Source: Usnea hakonensis (lineage: Eukaryota; Ascomycota; Lecanoromycetes; Lecanorales; Parmeliaceae). Taken from it: a DNA stretch of 64,000 bases. The stretch covers positions 124,001 through 188,000 of the forward strand of contig BLJB01000207.1 in the NCBI GenBank assembly GCA_013423325.1. Direction: 5' to 3'. The position numbers and the translations under genes are program-made. This document shows, piece by piece, positions 33,901 through 44,467 of the stretch. Below the pieces are notes generated by a model. It worked only from the letters and a program-made list of their open reading frames with translations. It was not told the origin of the DNA and did not search any database. The stretch's first letter is position 1. Every line of letters begins with the position of its first letter.

Positions 33901-34756
33901 GGAGATAAGAGCTTTATTAAAGATTCGTTTGGGTATCCTTCTACCATTGGCAGAAAATGGGACATGTGCATGCCTCGACTTGGGACGCCGAACAAAATGA
34001 TTCCCCGTATAGACTCGAGAATTTTCCTTTCCGTGTCGCCGCTGTTCGCCATGAGGACTAAGGCACGCTTTAGCACAATCCCACCCAGACTATGGGCCAG
34101 AAATATTGATGGCTTTGCGGACGGCGAGGATCGGCCAATACTTCTCAATTTGACAATGAGAGAAATAGCAACGTCATCGACAGTTTGAAAGGATTCGCTC
34201 ATAAGCAAGGCAATGTCGTAACCATAGATGATGCTGCGAATGCTCGGAAGATCCTTAGGCAGTTGATCCCGAAGCCACATGAACTCCGTCTCCCCATGAG
34301 ACTTGTTTTTCCATGATCCGAATGGATGGCTTGCTAGACCCGAAATGCCAATGCAGCTGTCGTATGAAATATATCAGTTGCCGATTTTTGTGTGCACACA
34401 ATCACCTCAACTTACTCTACCAGGTGCTTTTCAGGACTGTTCAAAGCTGTGAAGTCCAAAAAGTGAACATCCACGATGATGTCTCGTTCGAGAGCGAATT
34501 CTGATTGGGCAGGTAAAACCCATTCTTGCTTGTCATTATCAAACGCAGCGGGAAGACGTAAAAAGCATACAGTCGCAGTCTTGGTTGGGCGACTTTCCCA
34601 AGGATTGAGACTTGATGATAAGGAGAAAATCCGAATGTTTGCTGGCGGGCCAAGGTCATGTCCTAGACGAGCCAGCAAGGCAACAGCCTGATGTCGGTCC
34701 ACATGAGGAGGTAGCTGGCGGACGCGATATGTGCGCCTTTCGCGGCGTCCGCTCAT
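30927..34756 (-). CDS. fungal NLR: SesB-like hydrolase, NACHT and ankyrin-like repeats
   Basis: STAND receptor-type protein of about 1221 aa in four exons: 34756-34416, 34356-33792, 33744-33297, 33238-30927; phases agree. Residues 1-110 have the RTYRVRQLPPH start common in this class. A SesB-like alpha/beta hydrolase follows at about 114-330, with GLASHPFGSW and the nucleophile elbow AHSLGG (Ser at about 203). The spacer has DQDHSDIVKF. The NACHT P-loop is GKPGSGKST (about 505-513) and Walker B is LTLFLDALDE (about 615-624). The C-terminal 200 residues carry diverged ankyrin-like units (MDGHTPLDIAL). Such proteins act in heterokaryon incompatibility and other nonself responses. No partner effector (HET-s or HeLo type) gene is adjacent. 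All domains look intact. Confidence 0.9.
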
Positions 34757-35967
34757 GTCGTTGGAGGAACAACCTTACCTATCAGATGCCAGGGAGCGGA
34801 TACAGCCGTCTAAGGCGAGCATTACAATGCGCACGGTGACCCCTCCCTAAAGCTGCCTTTCTGGATCGATCTCAGGTGATAATTTGATCCGCAATTATTA
34901 TATAGATATATATACATTGTAGAGGATAGGTACACATGTCCCACACCAAAGGAACGAGCTTGGTGTGGTGTAAGGTAAGGTAAAGAGGTAAGCCAGGCAG
35001 TTGCACTAGCTCCGGGAAGCTCCCCTCAACTTCGCTTCCGAGGGAGCGAGGTTCACGTCACAGCGGCCCGAAGAGGGCTAGAGCTTCCGTCTATCATTTT
35101 TCAAGTCTTGGCTAAATTCTTGGTGTTGGCCATTATAACCTGGTAGCACTTCAAACCTTCTGACAAGATGTTCTCACTCTGGGGCAATGGCATTTCGAAG
35201 TCATGGCTTTATGTACGTGTGTTCTCCAGCACACGTTGAGGTCCGCAGGCTCTGCCGTCCACAAAGCCGCAGGCGCTTGACTCGGAAATAGCTGCTAGGC
35301 TTCTTATCTTCTGTATACGAGGCATGAAACGATCCTTCTTCATAATAGGCGCAAGATGATAGGCCCGATGTCATCCAGAGGGAACCGCGGCGTGGATGTC
35401 TAGCCTTGGGATAGATCTTGTATTTGTTTTGAAGTTGCTGCTGGAAAGTCCAACTCTCATTAAACGCTTCACCCGTATACATCACTGTGAGATCCGCGAA
35501 TAGGTGCGATGTCAAAATCTATTAGCCGCTTCAAATCCTGTATTGTCAGATGTGAGTGGATTCTGTCATACGGTATGAAACCGTTGAAGTTGCTGTTGTT
35601 GTCATGCTGATCTAAATTCACGACGAAAATAGGTTGGGTTCGCTACTACGCGGTCACAGAGAAGCGAATCTTGCTCTCTATCATCAAATCTATAAACATC
35701 AGGTGCTCCAGGCGATGACAAAGGGCAGACAAAACCTTCGATTAGAAAAATTAAACATTTGCATTAATCATTCTGCCTCTGTGATAGTAGGTCTATTTCC
35801 AACCCGTGGGGTATAAAAAACGCAATCGTGAACCCCTTCCGGAACGCCATCAGAACAAGAGACATTCTACCCAAACGCTCAACTGCAATTATAATAATGC
35901 CTCCCGAACATCAAGCTGGCCGTGACTCGTCAAATGCGCACTTGCGGTAACGATTTTGGACTATCTC
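34757..35967. other. intergenic region with small hairpins
   Basis: Contains inverted repeats CCACACCAA/TTGGTGTGG (34941-34949 and 34960-34968) and GCTCCCCTC/GAGGGAGC (35019-35027 and 35040-35047), plus TAAGGTAAGGTA at 34971-34982. A minus-strand 104-codon frame at 35201-35515 has no family pattern. Confidence 0.5.
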
Positions 35968-38900
35968 TCAGCCCTCTTTCCTACCTCTGAAGAACACCCT
36001 CTTCGTATTCCCTACCTTACCCAAATCTCCTACTGCACTTTCGCCACCGCTTTTCTTCTCCCCGCCACTCTGTCTAGCTTGCGCCATCATCTCGTCTACC
36101 CATGCCTGCTTACTAGGCGAGATATCGACGTTTTTCGTCTTTGGTCCCGCCAGCCCGAGAGATGGAGAGACTTCATCTACACCGGTCCATAACACGCGGG
36201 CTGAGGTTCGAACCGAGGGGTCAGATTGAGGGGTATGAGGGGTCTGAGGGGTAGAGAACATGGCCGGAGAAGTCTGCTGCCTTTGGAAGAACACGGCCGG
36301 GCTGACTTTGTTTGCTGATGTGGGCGAGGCCGGTCGGCTTGCAGGTCTGCTTCCAGGCCTGCTTCGGGGCGAGGATTGAGTGGTGACTGGCGATGACGGG
36401 AGCCCTTGGATGTTGAATGGGCTGTCTGAAACAGATCTTTGACCGTGATGGTTTGCGTATTCTCTTAGATACTCACCTAGGTCTGCCCAACCGCCTCCAA
36501 TGCGCACCATGACGCGTTCACGGTCCTCGCCCACAAGGCGTACGAAAAGCTTGATAGGAGCAGTTTTGCCGGCTTGATGCAGATGGTAAAGCCTTATATC
36601 TGGCTCTCCAGTGACTGATCGTGACTTGGAGCTCTTTGGCTGTTGAGGTGCAAGTGTCATGGATGGTAACGGGGTGGATGTCTGCGTCCTTTTCAGTCGC
36701 CAAGCAGGCGAACGGGTTTTGGGCACTTTTGGATCCGAAAGAGAATTGAGACGCAGAACTTCGGGAGCATCGGGCTCGGGTCCAGAAGCTAGGCGTATAT
36801 GTGTTGGAAGCTCGGTCAATATGGAGCTAATTCGTTCTTCGAGCTGGCTATCAAAATTGCCCGAGAAAGACCGGATTACCGTTCGTGGTGCCTCGACATG
36901 CCCAGAGACGTGACTACTAGATGACTCGCCCAACTTCGTCTTTCCAATGATTACCGGTATAGACCCGGGGCTAAGATCGGATACTTGTTCGAATCTATGA
37001 GCAGATCTGGGCATGACAGGGGGCGGTGAGTGGTATGGAGTTCGATGCTCCGCCGTCTCAAGCTTGCGATCCTGACTTTGTGCCGACTTAGCAGGTCCTG
37101 GGGCCACAACTGGAGGTTCATGGTATGGAAGCTTCTGCTTCGGCGTGTGGAACTCCAAATCTGAGCTTTTCACCGCCGCTGATGACTTTCCAGGAACTTG
37201 TGGCGGGGAATGATACAAAGGATGGTGCTTAAAGTCTCCATGTCCCGAATCACGATGCTGTACCAGTGCCGGAGATGGCTGATCTTCAGCTTCCTTAGAG
37301 ACTGATAATGGTGCGGCAGAACCTAAAACTACCGGCTCTCCATGTTGCTGAGCGGAGGAAACAGGAAACCTGCTCGCCTGCACCTGGTAACAAGATGGGT
37401 CTGATAAAGACAACGCTGAAGAGTAGCTCCCACTCCTTGTTATTTGAATTTTGCGTATCTCGTGTTTTGGAACAATTTCGAATGACCGGAGTGAAGCACT
37501 CCTGGTTCTGACGTGTCCTGAGCCTCCGTTGCGCCGCTCATTCTTGGGAAGATGATGTACTGGGATGTACATCTGATCAGTCTTGACCCCATCGCCCTTT
37601 GTCAGTTGACCAAAACTCGCGAAGGAGATGTCTACCGGTGTCATCAGCTCTCTGTTTAACATCGTAGGGCTTGTGACTGTGACGGGAGAGCCGAGATACT
37701 CCGCAATTACCGCGCTCTGTATTTCTGGGCTTGGCTTATTCGAAGAGTAACTTGAATTGGCCGATCCTGACCCAGATGTATCTGATGCGGCATCTAGAAG
37801 GTCTGATGTCTTTTCGTTAATTCTCGAGGCGGCGAGATCCAGAGGAGTCGGTCTGTGGGTCAATCTACTCGGCGATACTGATGTCTTTGATACGTCCGAT
37901 AGTCCATTCCAAGATTGGCTGTCGAACGTATTTACTACTGGCCCTTGCGATTGAGCTTTGTTACTGAGACTTCGTTCAGCCAATGCATTTCTCGACGGAA
38001 TAGGCGCATGATCGAATGGCCCAGCAATTTGAATCGTAGATGATCCAGTGGTCACATTTTCAGACCTCAAAGCGTCCTTCTGGGTTTGTGGTGTCATTTC
38101 AAACTCGCTGCCAGCTCGTCGACTGATCTCATCAAACTGCGTCCCAATATTCAAAGTCGAAGTAATGTGCGGAACCTCTAGCGGCCTCTCTAGACTCATT
38201 TGGTCGTCGGCCTGATCCTGGGTATAATCTTTCTCTAGCCTGCTAGTCCCTAGCTCATTGTTCGTCGCCAGCCGCTCAGCCTTCACTACCCAAGCGCTGT
38301 ATTCATTCTCCAACTTGTCCAAACCATCCACCCAAGCATCAGGCAGAGTGTCTACGCTGCCCTCGAGTAGATCAAGCATTCGATCCAGTCTTCGCCCCAG
38401 CTCCGCAATTTGGTCTTTCAGCACAGCTCGGATGTCTGAGAAAGCTTTGGGTGAGAAGTCCGATCTCCGCTTGAGTTGTTGGACATTATGGCCTCCTAAT
38501 GCGATTGATGCAGAGATCATCGACTCCCGACCGGCATCTAAGTCTGTTAGGAAAGAAGGCACTTCTCGCAGGACTAGCAAGCGTGTGGACCAAGTGCTTA
38601 GTAGCGTTTCCAACCGTGAGATAGTGGGCAGCGCTTGAATGATGGTGGCAGTTATTATGGTGGTAAAGTCGTCTAGGTTGTCATATTCAGTTGCAAATGC
38701 AAAGCTCGCTTGTGGGCTGTAAAGGGAGGACCGCTTCGAGCCAGCTCGGAAACGGGTATTAAGCACGTAGTCTTTCAGGTCCTCGATATCTAGTGTCGCC
38801 ATATCATGTCTAATCATCTCAATACGCTCTTCGTACTCTTGAATAAGCTTGAAAGATAGCTTTCCCGCAGCGTAAGGCCCGTTACCGGTTCCGTTAGATC

Positions 38901-39324
38901 GTATCGTCTCCACCGACAAAGTGCTATCGATGTGATCTTTGTGGTATTGATCCGTTCTCTTTATCAATTGATCATTTGGCGCATGATCGAAACCAGGCCA
39001 TGGCCATCCTCCAACTTCCACATACCATTCGCGTACTTTTTTGCCTGCCAGAGCGGCCTTGATTCCCCAGGCTTTTTCAGATGTAGACGCAGATGCAACG
39101 CTTTCCTGTACGAAATTCTTGGTGGCCGTGCCGCCCGTTCGCGCATTGTCGCTGGCATACAACACTTCTAGAGTGAACGTGGGGGATAGATCGGATAGTA
39201 AAGGATTTAGCTCCTCGGTTGTGAGTTGTTTTCGGCGAGTGGGGGACCGTGATGGCGAACATGATGCAGCCAGTCGCGGCCGAGCTTGGAAATGGTGGGC
39301 GGGACTCACAACGGTAGGATCCAT
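35968..39324 (-). CDS. GAS2/GAR-domain cytoskeleton-associated protein
   Basis: Single-exon gene, 1118 aa. The region at about 905-957 fits the GAS2-related (GAR) fold, which binds microtubules in GAS2 and spectraplakins, with the core RVMVRIGGGWADLGEYLREY. The N-terminal 360 residues are helical, with heptad-like stretches (LKDQIAELGRRLDRMLDLLE), and include a conserved KVREWYVEVGGWPWPGF. The middle is disordered and holds three related segments around LYHSPP, PYHEPP and PYHSPP (about residues 690-800). The C terminus has SRPGSRPASRPAS repeats and ends in basic residues. It probably links or regulates microtubules; the fungal members are poorly characterised. No intron was detected. Confidence 0.8.
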   Translation of the reverse strand: MDPTVVSPAHHFQARPRLAASCSPSRSPTRRKQLTTEELNPLLSDLSPTFTLEVLYASDNARTGGTATKNFVQESVASASTSEKAWGIKAALAGKKVREWYVEVGGWPWPGFDHAPNDQLIKRTDQYHKDHIDSTLSVETIRSNGTGNGPYAAGKLSFKLIQEYEERIEMIRHDMATLDIEDLKDYVLNTRFRAGSKRSSLYSPQASFAFATEYDNLDDFTTIITATIIQALPTISRLETLLSTWSTRLLVLREVPSFLTDLDAGRESMISASIALGGHNVQQLKRRSDFSPKAFSDIRAVLKDQIAELGRRLDRMLDLLEGSVDTLPDAWVDGLDKLENEYSAWVVKAERLATNNELGTSRLEKDYTQDQADDQMSLERPLEVPHITSTLNIGTQFDEISRRAGSEFEMTPQTQKDALRSENVTTGSSTIQIAGPFDHAPIPSRNALAERSLSNKAQSQGPVVNTFDSQSWNGLSDVSKTSVSPSRLTHRPTPLDLAASRINEKTSDLLDAASDTSGSGSANSSYSSNKPSPEIQSAVIAEYLGSPVTVTSPTMLNRELMTPVDISFASFGQLTKGDGVKTDQMYIPVHHLPKNERRNGGSGHVRTRSASLRSFEIVPKHEIRKIQITRSGSYSSALSLSDPSCYQVQASRFPVSSAQQHGEPVVLGSAAPLSVSKEAEDQPSPALVQHRDSGHGDFKHHPLYHSPPQVPGKSSAAVKSSDLEFHTPKQKLPYHEPPVVAPGPAKSAQSQDRKLETAEHRTPYHSPPPVMPRSAHRFEQVSDLSPGSIPVIIGKTKLGESSSSHVSGHVEAPRTVIRSFSGNFDSQLEERISSILTELPTHIRLASGPEPDAPEVLRLNSLSDPKVPKTRSPAWRLKRTQTSTPLPSMTLAPQQPKSSKSRSVTGEPDIRLYHLHQAGKTAPIKLFVRLVGEDRERVMVRIGGGWADLGEYLREYANHHGQRSVSDSPFNIQGLPSSPVTTQSSPRSRPGSRPASRPASPTSANKVSPAVFFQRQQTSPAMFSTPQTPHTPQSDPSVRTSARVLWTGVDEVSPSLGLAGPKTKNVDISPSKQAWVDEMMAQARQSGGEKKSGGESAVGDLGKVGNTKRVFFRGRKEG

Positions 39325-39929
39325 TACAGGTCAGCCCATTGCTCTATGAAACACAAAACTTACCCAACAAAATAAAAGCATGAGCAAAAAAGAACGGGAG
39401 TCTGTTTATCAACAGTCGCAATGTCAATGTGGTGGGGGGAGATTAAGCATGCAGGGGAAGGTTTACCGCGCGCTTGTGCTTAGTGTTCTCGGTAAATCTC
39501 GGTCAAAGCCATTCATTGTCTGACGAGGTGAGGTGAAGTAAGTACTTCCAACATACTACCTGAGCGTACCTTCATGTAGGGCCAGCTTCTGAGAGGGAAG
39601 ACCAGTACTAAGGCGGGATCTCGTTGAGGAGCTCCTGAGAAGACATGGGAGTCTAGAGAGGAGGGTAAAGAGCGAGATTCCCTCTATTAATCCTAAGATT
39701 ACATCTGGGGTGATTGAATGAGCGCGATGCTAAAGTAATATTAATCCCATTGTCCTGGAGGCATTGAGATCTTCCCAGGCAATAAAGGTCCGAGATTGAA
39801 CTAGGCTTCATTACATGTTGCTACAGACAGTGACAGAAATCTTAAATAGATCAAACATCTGCAACTTTCTTCGACGACAATCTATGTTGTATATCGAACT
39901 CCCGAACCTTTATCGCCTTCATTCTGGCG
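39325..39929. other. intergenic spacer
   Basis: 5' flank of the GAS2 gene and 3' flank of the first F-box-like paralogue. No supported feature. Confidence 0.45.
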
Positions 39930-40859
39930 TTATAGTTCATATTCCTCCCCGTCATCCTCGCTTTCCGAGTCATCTTCCTCCTCCTCATCCTGATTTTCCA
40001 AGTCAAGTTCCTCTCCGTCTTCCAGTAGCCTCGGCTCACGAGGATGGAATGCCAAATATTCTCCTTTCGTATCCTCATCCCGATTTCCAATGCCCAATGA
40101 CGGCTGCAGTTGGTCCATCTGAAACATGACCACGCTTTTGAAGCGCCTGCGGACCTGATCCTTGTGAAAATCTAGCATTGTACTCGGGTACGGTTCTCCG
40201 TACCGGTCGAGCTTAATCTGCAAGATCACTCGTTCAAAGTTGGTAAAGCCCTTGAGGACATGCACTACCCGGGGAGCATTCATGTGCAAGCCGATAATGT
40301 CATCCTCGATGGTGACAACGCAGTTATTGCGGGGAATAAAGGCGCTTTCGAAACTGCGGAGGATGGCAAGGCCGTCGTCGTTTTTCCGGACTCGACCTCG
40401 CGCATTGACTCTAACATGTACGTTTTGAATCTTGCTGGCAATCAAGTTGTTGGGCTGGAAGTTGGTGTCAAAATTGGGAAATCCGATCAACATACGATAG
40501 ATACCCTTTTCGAAGACGAGCGGACTTGCCTCTAGTTGTGTTTGTTGGGACAGTCGCAAGATGGCCATGTTGCCATCATTTATTGCGTGGCCATAGATCA
40601 TGTCCCTCAGCTCTCGAGGTAATCCTGAAAGAGCGCCCAGTCCTTCTTTGGCCTGAAGCGCTCTCGGCTCCAACACGAACTTGTCCTCAATCATCACAGC
40701 CTTAATTCTGTCAGAAATCCAGCCATGTTCAAGAACGACAGGGTCGTGCGCCGCGCTCTGAAGGGTTTGAGCCTCATTGACGATGTTGGATACGATTGAC
40801 TGAAGTTTTTTCTCGAACTCCCTCAATTTGAGGACCTTCTCCGGGGAGTTAGATCTCAT
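39930..40859 (-). CDS. 2EXR/F-box-like fungal protein, paralogue A (309 aa)
   Basis: Single exon. The signature helix is LPRELRDMIYGH at about residues 80-91. A second family block, AILRLSQQTQLEASPLVFEK, then GIYRM follows, and there is an AFHPRE element near the C terminus. The N-terminal 70 residues form a helical lead-in. The last 35 residues are almost all Asp/Glu/Ser. First of four relatives within 7 kb; it is the only one on the minus strand. Function unknown; a role as a ubiquitin-ligase adaptor is only suggested by the F-box-like helix. Confidence 0.75.
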   Translation of the reverse strand: MRSNSPEKVLKLREFEKKLQSIVSNIVNEAQTLQSAAHDPVVLEHGWISDRIKAVMIEDKFVLEPRALQAKEGLGALSGLPRELRDMIYGHAINDGNMAILRLSQQTQLEASPLVFEKGIYRMLIGFPNFDTNFQPNNLIASKIQNVHVRVNARGRVRKNDDGLAILRSFESAFIPRNNCVVTIEDDIIGLHMNAPRVVHVLKGFTNFERVILQIKLDRYGEPYPSTMLDFHKDQVRRRFKSVVMFQMDQLQPSLGIGNRDEDTKGEYLAFHPREPRLLEDGEELDLENQDEEEEDDSESEDDGEEYEL

Positions 40860-41760
40860 GTTTTCAACAATGTTGGCTTGTATGTATGCGCCGAGGACGA
40901 GTGCTGTTGGTACGGGAAGTGAAAGAATTCTTTGAAGATTCTGTGGAATGAAGATTTGTGGATTGATGATTTCAAGATAGTTCGTTGAATATGCCCGAGG
41001 GCCTTTTTTATATATTATATTTAGGGATGCAGGTGTAAGGTAGCATGTATTGTGTCAAAGACCGTACAGAGAAGATCAATGGCATTGTGTCAAGCAATCC
41101 ATTGTCCGAACACCCAATGGTTCCTCGTTGAGGAGGTCCATTGCGAAAGATTCCAGACCTAAAGTGTTATACCTACGCAATCACTGTGGCGCTAACGGGT
41201 CTCCTGATTCGTAGTGGTGTTTCCTCTGGGGTCACTGAGTTTATAACACAATTGGTAGCGAGCTGTTTGGACCCAGATTTCACAGTAAGCAAACTCATCG
41301 TGAAATGCTGACACAGACGTACATGCAGACACAATGAAGACGAAAAGCAGCAGTTCAAGCCCTGGTACATTCCCAAGACTGCTGCAAACTTTACTTGGAC
41401 ACAAAGTAGAACACAAAGAAAAGACAAAGCCGCTGTGCAGATCTTAGTGATTTCGCAAGACTGGTAGACTGAATCAGATTCGCCAAATGGCATCGCCACG
41501 TCGCTGCGTTAGATTTTTTTGACCTAAAGCAAACCAAAATGGTCTGGCTCTCGTAAGGCTGGTCTTCGTTCCACAGAATAGCAGAGGCTTTGCTCATCAG
41601 TATAAGATGTGACACACGTTGCGAGCTACTGTACAAGAACATGACACATTACTATTTTCCTGGACTGTGAATTGATAATTATTAGTGCGGAATTTGGACT
41701 CTAAGCTACGCCCCTTTCATATCCTCGTTTCACTACGTACCATACTGACCCCTTCAAATC
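40860..41760. other. intergenic region
   Basis: Promoter side of paralogue A. Two overlapping minus-strand frames at 41173-41642 carry no recognisable pattern. Confidence 0.4.
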
Positions 41761-42162
41761 TCAACCATCACCCCAAACTCCCTGCTGCTGTCTAAATAAG
41801 CGAATACTCGTGTCTCGTGTTGCTTTCGCTTGTACAATGTTGTTTTTGCACTCCGCACGATAGATAGCAAGCGTCATAGGAGGCACCTCAGGCGGTACCA
41901 ATGCCATCCCTATCGCAAACGCTTCGTCCACCCTAGCTATCTCATTTTCGAGGCCATGTTTGGTGGTTTTGTATTCCACGTCAATCGCGGCCTCCTTCTG
42001 GCGGAAACATCGCACACACAAGGCTGGTGCAGTGATCGTAATAGTGTGAATGGTAGTAAGATTTGGGCAAGTTATACCGTTGTAGGTAGGGCAGGTTTGG
42101 ATAGGGCAGAATTTCCTCGGGTGTTGGCAGGTTTCATGCACGTATCTGATTCCTGGACACAT
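41761..42162 (-). CDS. small Cys/His-rich hypothetical protein (133 aa)
   Basis: Single exon. The first 70 residues carry a spaced set of Cys and His: MC..., HETCQH, KFCPIQTCP, GITCPN, then ALCVRCFRQKEA. This matches the layout of small fungal proteins that start with a 'C.H' pair and end the block with CxxCFRxKEAEI. It may bind zinc. The rest is helical and ends FRQQQGVWGDG. It is a distinct gene sitting between two F-box-like paralogues. Function unknown; no secretion signal. Confidence 0.6.
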   Translation of the reverse strand: MCPGIRYVHETCQHPRKFCPIQTCPTYNGITCPNLTTIHTITITAPALCVRCFRQKEAAIDVEYKTTKHGLENEIARVDEAFAIGMALVPPEVPPMTLAIYRAECKNNIVQAKATRDTSIRLFRQQQGVWGDG

Positions 42163-42712
42163 GGAATGTTGTTGAAGTGGAGTGTGGTCGTTGAAATTCC
42201 GGTCGGGTCAAGTTGAGAGTGAATGATGCTGTTCCGCGGTGGTAGTATCGATCCAGAAAGTGGAAATCTGGAAGACATCTAGGGGACTAAATACCTTATT
42301 GATAAAAAGTGCTAGAATCTATTGCCGTCGCTGCCATGTGTCTATTGTGTGTCATAGAAGCGTGTCGTGCTATTCTCAAAGTCATGACACTCTAATTCTT
42401 TGTCAATAAATATGTTGTACTCTATCACTACGTTCTCCTCCTGGCAAACCACCGCAAAAACAATTGTGCACTTCTCAACACATGAAGAGCACTTTTTCTT
42501 TGCACATGATTTATAGCGGATTGATGTTCCCAAATAGACACGTCCAAAATAAAACAATGTACTTTAGGCAACCCTCATAGCTAAAGAGGCTCAACCTGAT
42601 TCTATGGAACGAAGGGCATACGAATGAACAACAAGAACAATAACAACTACATCCTCGACAATCAATCCGAGTATCATAAACACCAACGCCCCATTGCAGA
42701 CCAAATGTTCGT
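42163..42712. other. intergenic spacer
   Basis: Divergent promoter interval. No other feature. Confidence 0.4.
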
Positions 42713-43525
42713 ATGACGATTCACAAGCGGCATTTTTCAGAAGCGTTCAATCTCTATACAACATCGCTTGATCGGCAAGTCGTCATGGATTCGAGCCGAA
42801 TCAAGATGGCAGTCTCGATAGACCACTTAGGACGACCGCCTAGCTTCACAAAGCAAAATACCCTAAATATTCAGAAGAGAAAAGGCCTCGGTCCTTTCTT
42901 CTACAAATTACCACCGGAGCTCAGACTTGAGATTTTTGGTTACTGCATCGCCTTGGGCCATCCTCAGTTCATGAGAGCCTCTCGGATATTTCAAAATGAA
43001 GGGACTGCTGTAATATCCAAGAAAGGAATCTACAGAATGCGCCTCGGAGAAATCATCCACAGCAATGGGCAGTATCCAAGTGAAGAGGTAGTCAAGGCGA
43101 TTCAACATCTAGAAATTTCAGTCGACGTACCACCCCGGACCTTTTATTATCCTATTTGGAGTTGGGACCGTCTCAAGCCGTTTGAAGATCCTGATACACC
43201 TCGTGGGAAATGCAGAATTGTTGTACAAGCTGAACATATCATGGACGTCATAGCGCTGGCCGAAATGTTTTACTTCGTATCATGCTTGAAGGGCTTCGAG
43301 GAAATGCTCATACACGTCATGATTTTCAGAGATCTACCCGACGACTTGTTTGCTAGTTTGATTGGGTCTCCCGCGGAATATCGTTTTCTAGAGCTCGTGG
43401 GCGAGTCATTATCGGAAGAGTTGGGGGAGGCACAGGTGGAATCTAAGGAATATGGCTTTGCCTGGCATTTTTACCCAAGGAAGTATCTAGAGAAAGTCGC
43501 ATCTAGAGCTGAGGAAGAGCCATAG
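42713..43525 (+). CDS. 2EXR/F-box-like fungal protein, paralogue B (270 aa)
   Basis: Single exon. Signature KLPPELRLEIFGYC at about residues 65-78, then HPQFMRASRIFQNEG, the GIYRM block, and a C-terminal HFYPRKYL element, in the same order as the neighbours. The family usually starts close to the signature, so Met25 (42785) is an alternative start to the one at 42713. The frame is intact with no internal repeats. It is likely part of a local gene-family expansion. Its biochemical role is unknown. Confidence 0.75.
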   Translation: MTIHKRHFSEAFNLYTTSLDRQVVMDSSRIKMAVSIDHLGRPPSFTKQNTLNIQKRKGLGPFFYKLPPELRLEIFGYCIALGHPQFMRASRIFQNEGTAVISKKGIYRMRLGEIIHSNGQYPSEEVVKAIQHLEISVDVPPRTFYYPIWSWDRLKPFEDPDTPRGKCRIVVQAEHIMDVIALAEMFYFVSCLKGFEEMLIHVMIFRDLPDDLFASLIGSPAEYRFLELVGESLSEELGEAQVESKEYGFAWHFYPRKYLEKVASRAEEEP

Positions 43526-44467
43526 GTCAAGATTCATCGGTTCATCAGATCAGGGAAATTATGGGCTAGGCTATCAACACTGGCGAATTTGCACGAGTAA
43601 CAGGGGCCGGGGACTACATTGATGGTATGCTGATTCAGCTCCTTCATGATGACGCTTATGCTCAAAGCTCATCTCTATGTGCTTTCACCATTCTAATGTA
43701 CTTGTTTCGTGCGCTTTGCCTATGCACCATCATGCGAGCCTTGTCTATAGATGCTCTACATATCTCATACTGAACTCTTATAACACATTCTTACGGTCTG
43801 GCATAGCGCTTCCTGTGTTCAATCTTTTCTTCTCCATCACATCGCTGTCCAAGACCAGCTCTTGATTCTTTCCTGGGTTAAAGATATGATTCGATCTTAG
43901 AAATTATAGCGTTTGTAACCGACTGGCATTGAAATAGCCACAGTCTTCTTCTGAATCCCTATCAGGAATAGCGTGGGTTATCCCGCTTGGCAAAAAGGCT
44001 GATCAGTGACATACTGTATCTTATATCATGTAGTGGGCGACGGGTTCTGGGAGTTAGTTACCATTGCCTAAGGTCCAAACCCCAGTATCTGGCCGTCAAC
44101 AATGAGACAGAAGAGCAGATCTTACAATTTAGTATTAAGAATAGTAAATTGAGCTGCTTGAAAATTCCTATGTGTCTGTGCTGGCATACTCCAGCAAGAG
44201 CATCTGCATCTCATTGTTCCCATCCGCGTGATATAGTCCAAAATGCTGTTTGCTAGACTAGCGCACTGCTAAGTGAATGTCTATGAAATTTGTCATGTGA
44301 TATGCGAAACATTTGGTGTCATAGACCGTTAACAGCTGACTTTCTCGAGATAACGATCATCATCCAGCCTAAAGCCTCGCTAAAACAAAGCAGCAGAAAA
44401 AGCAGCCAAAATAAAGAGGCCAGAGAAGATTAATACTGTCAATACTATTGGGGGAGGTTCAGAAATC
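43526..44467. other. intergenic region
   Basis: About 0.9 kb between two same-strand paralogues; small frames only. Confidence 0.4.

Noticed and set aside
35201..35515. 104-codon minus-strand frame between the NLR and GAS2 genes
   Set aside because: No motif, no adjoining exon with matching phase, and no sign of a gene remnant of a known family.
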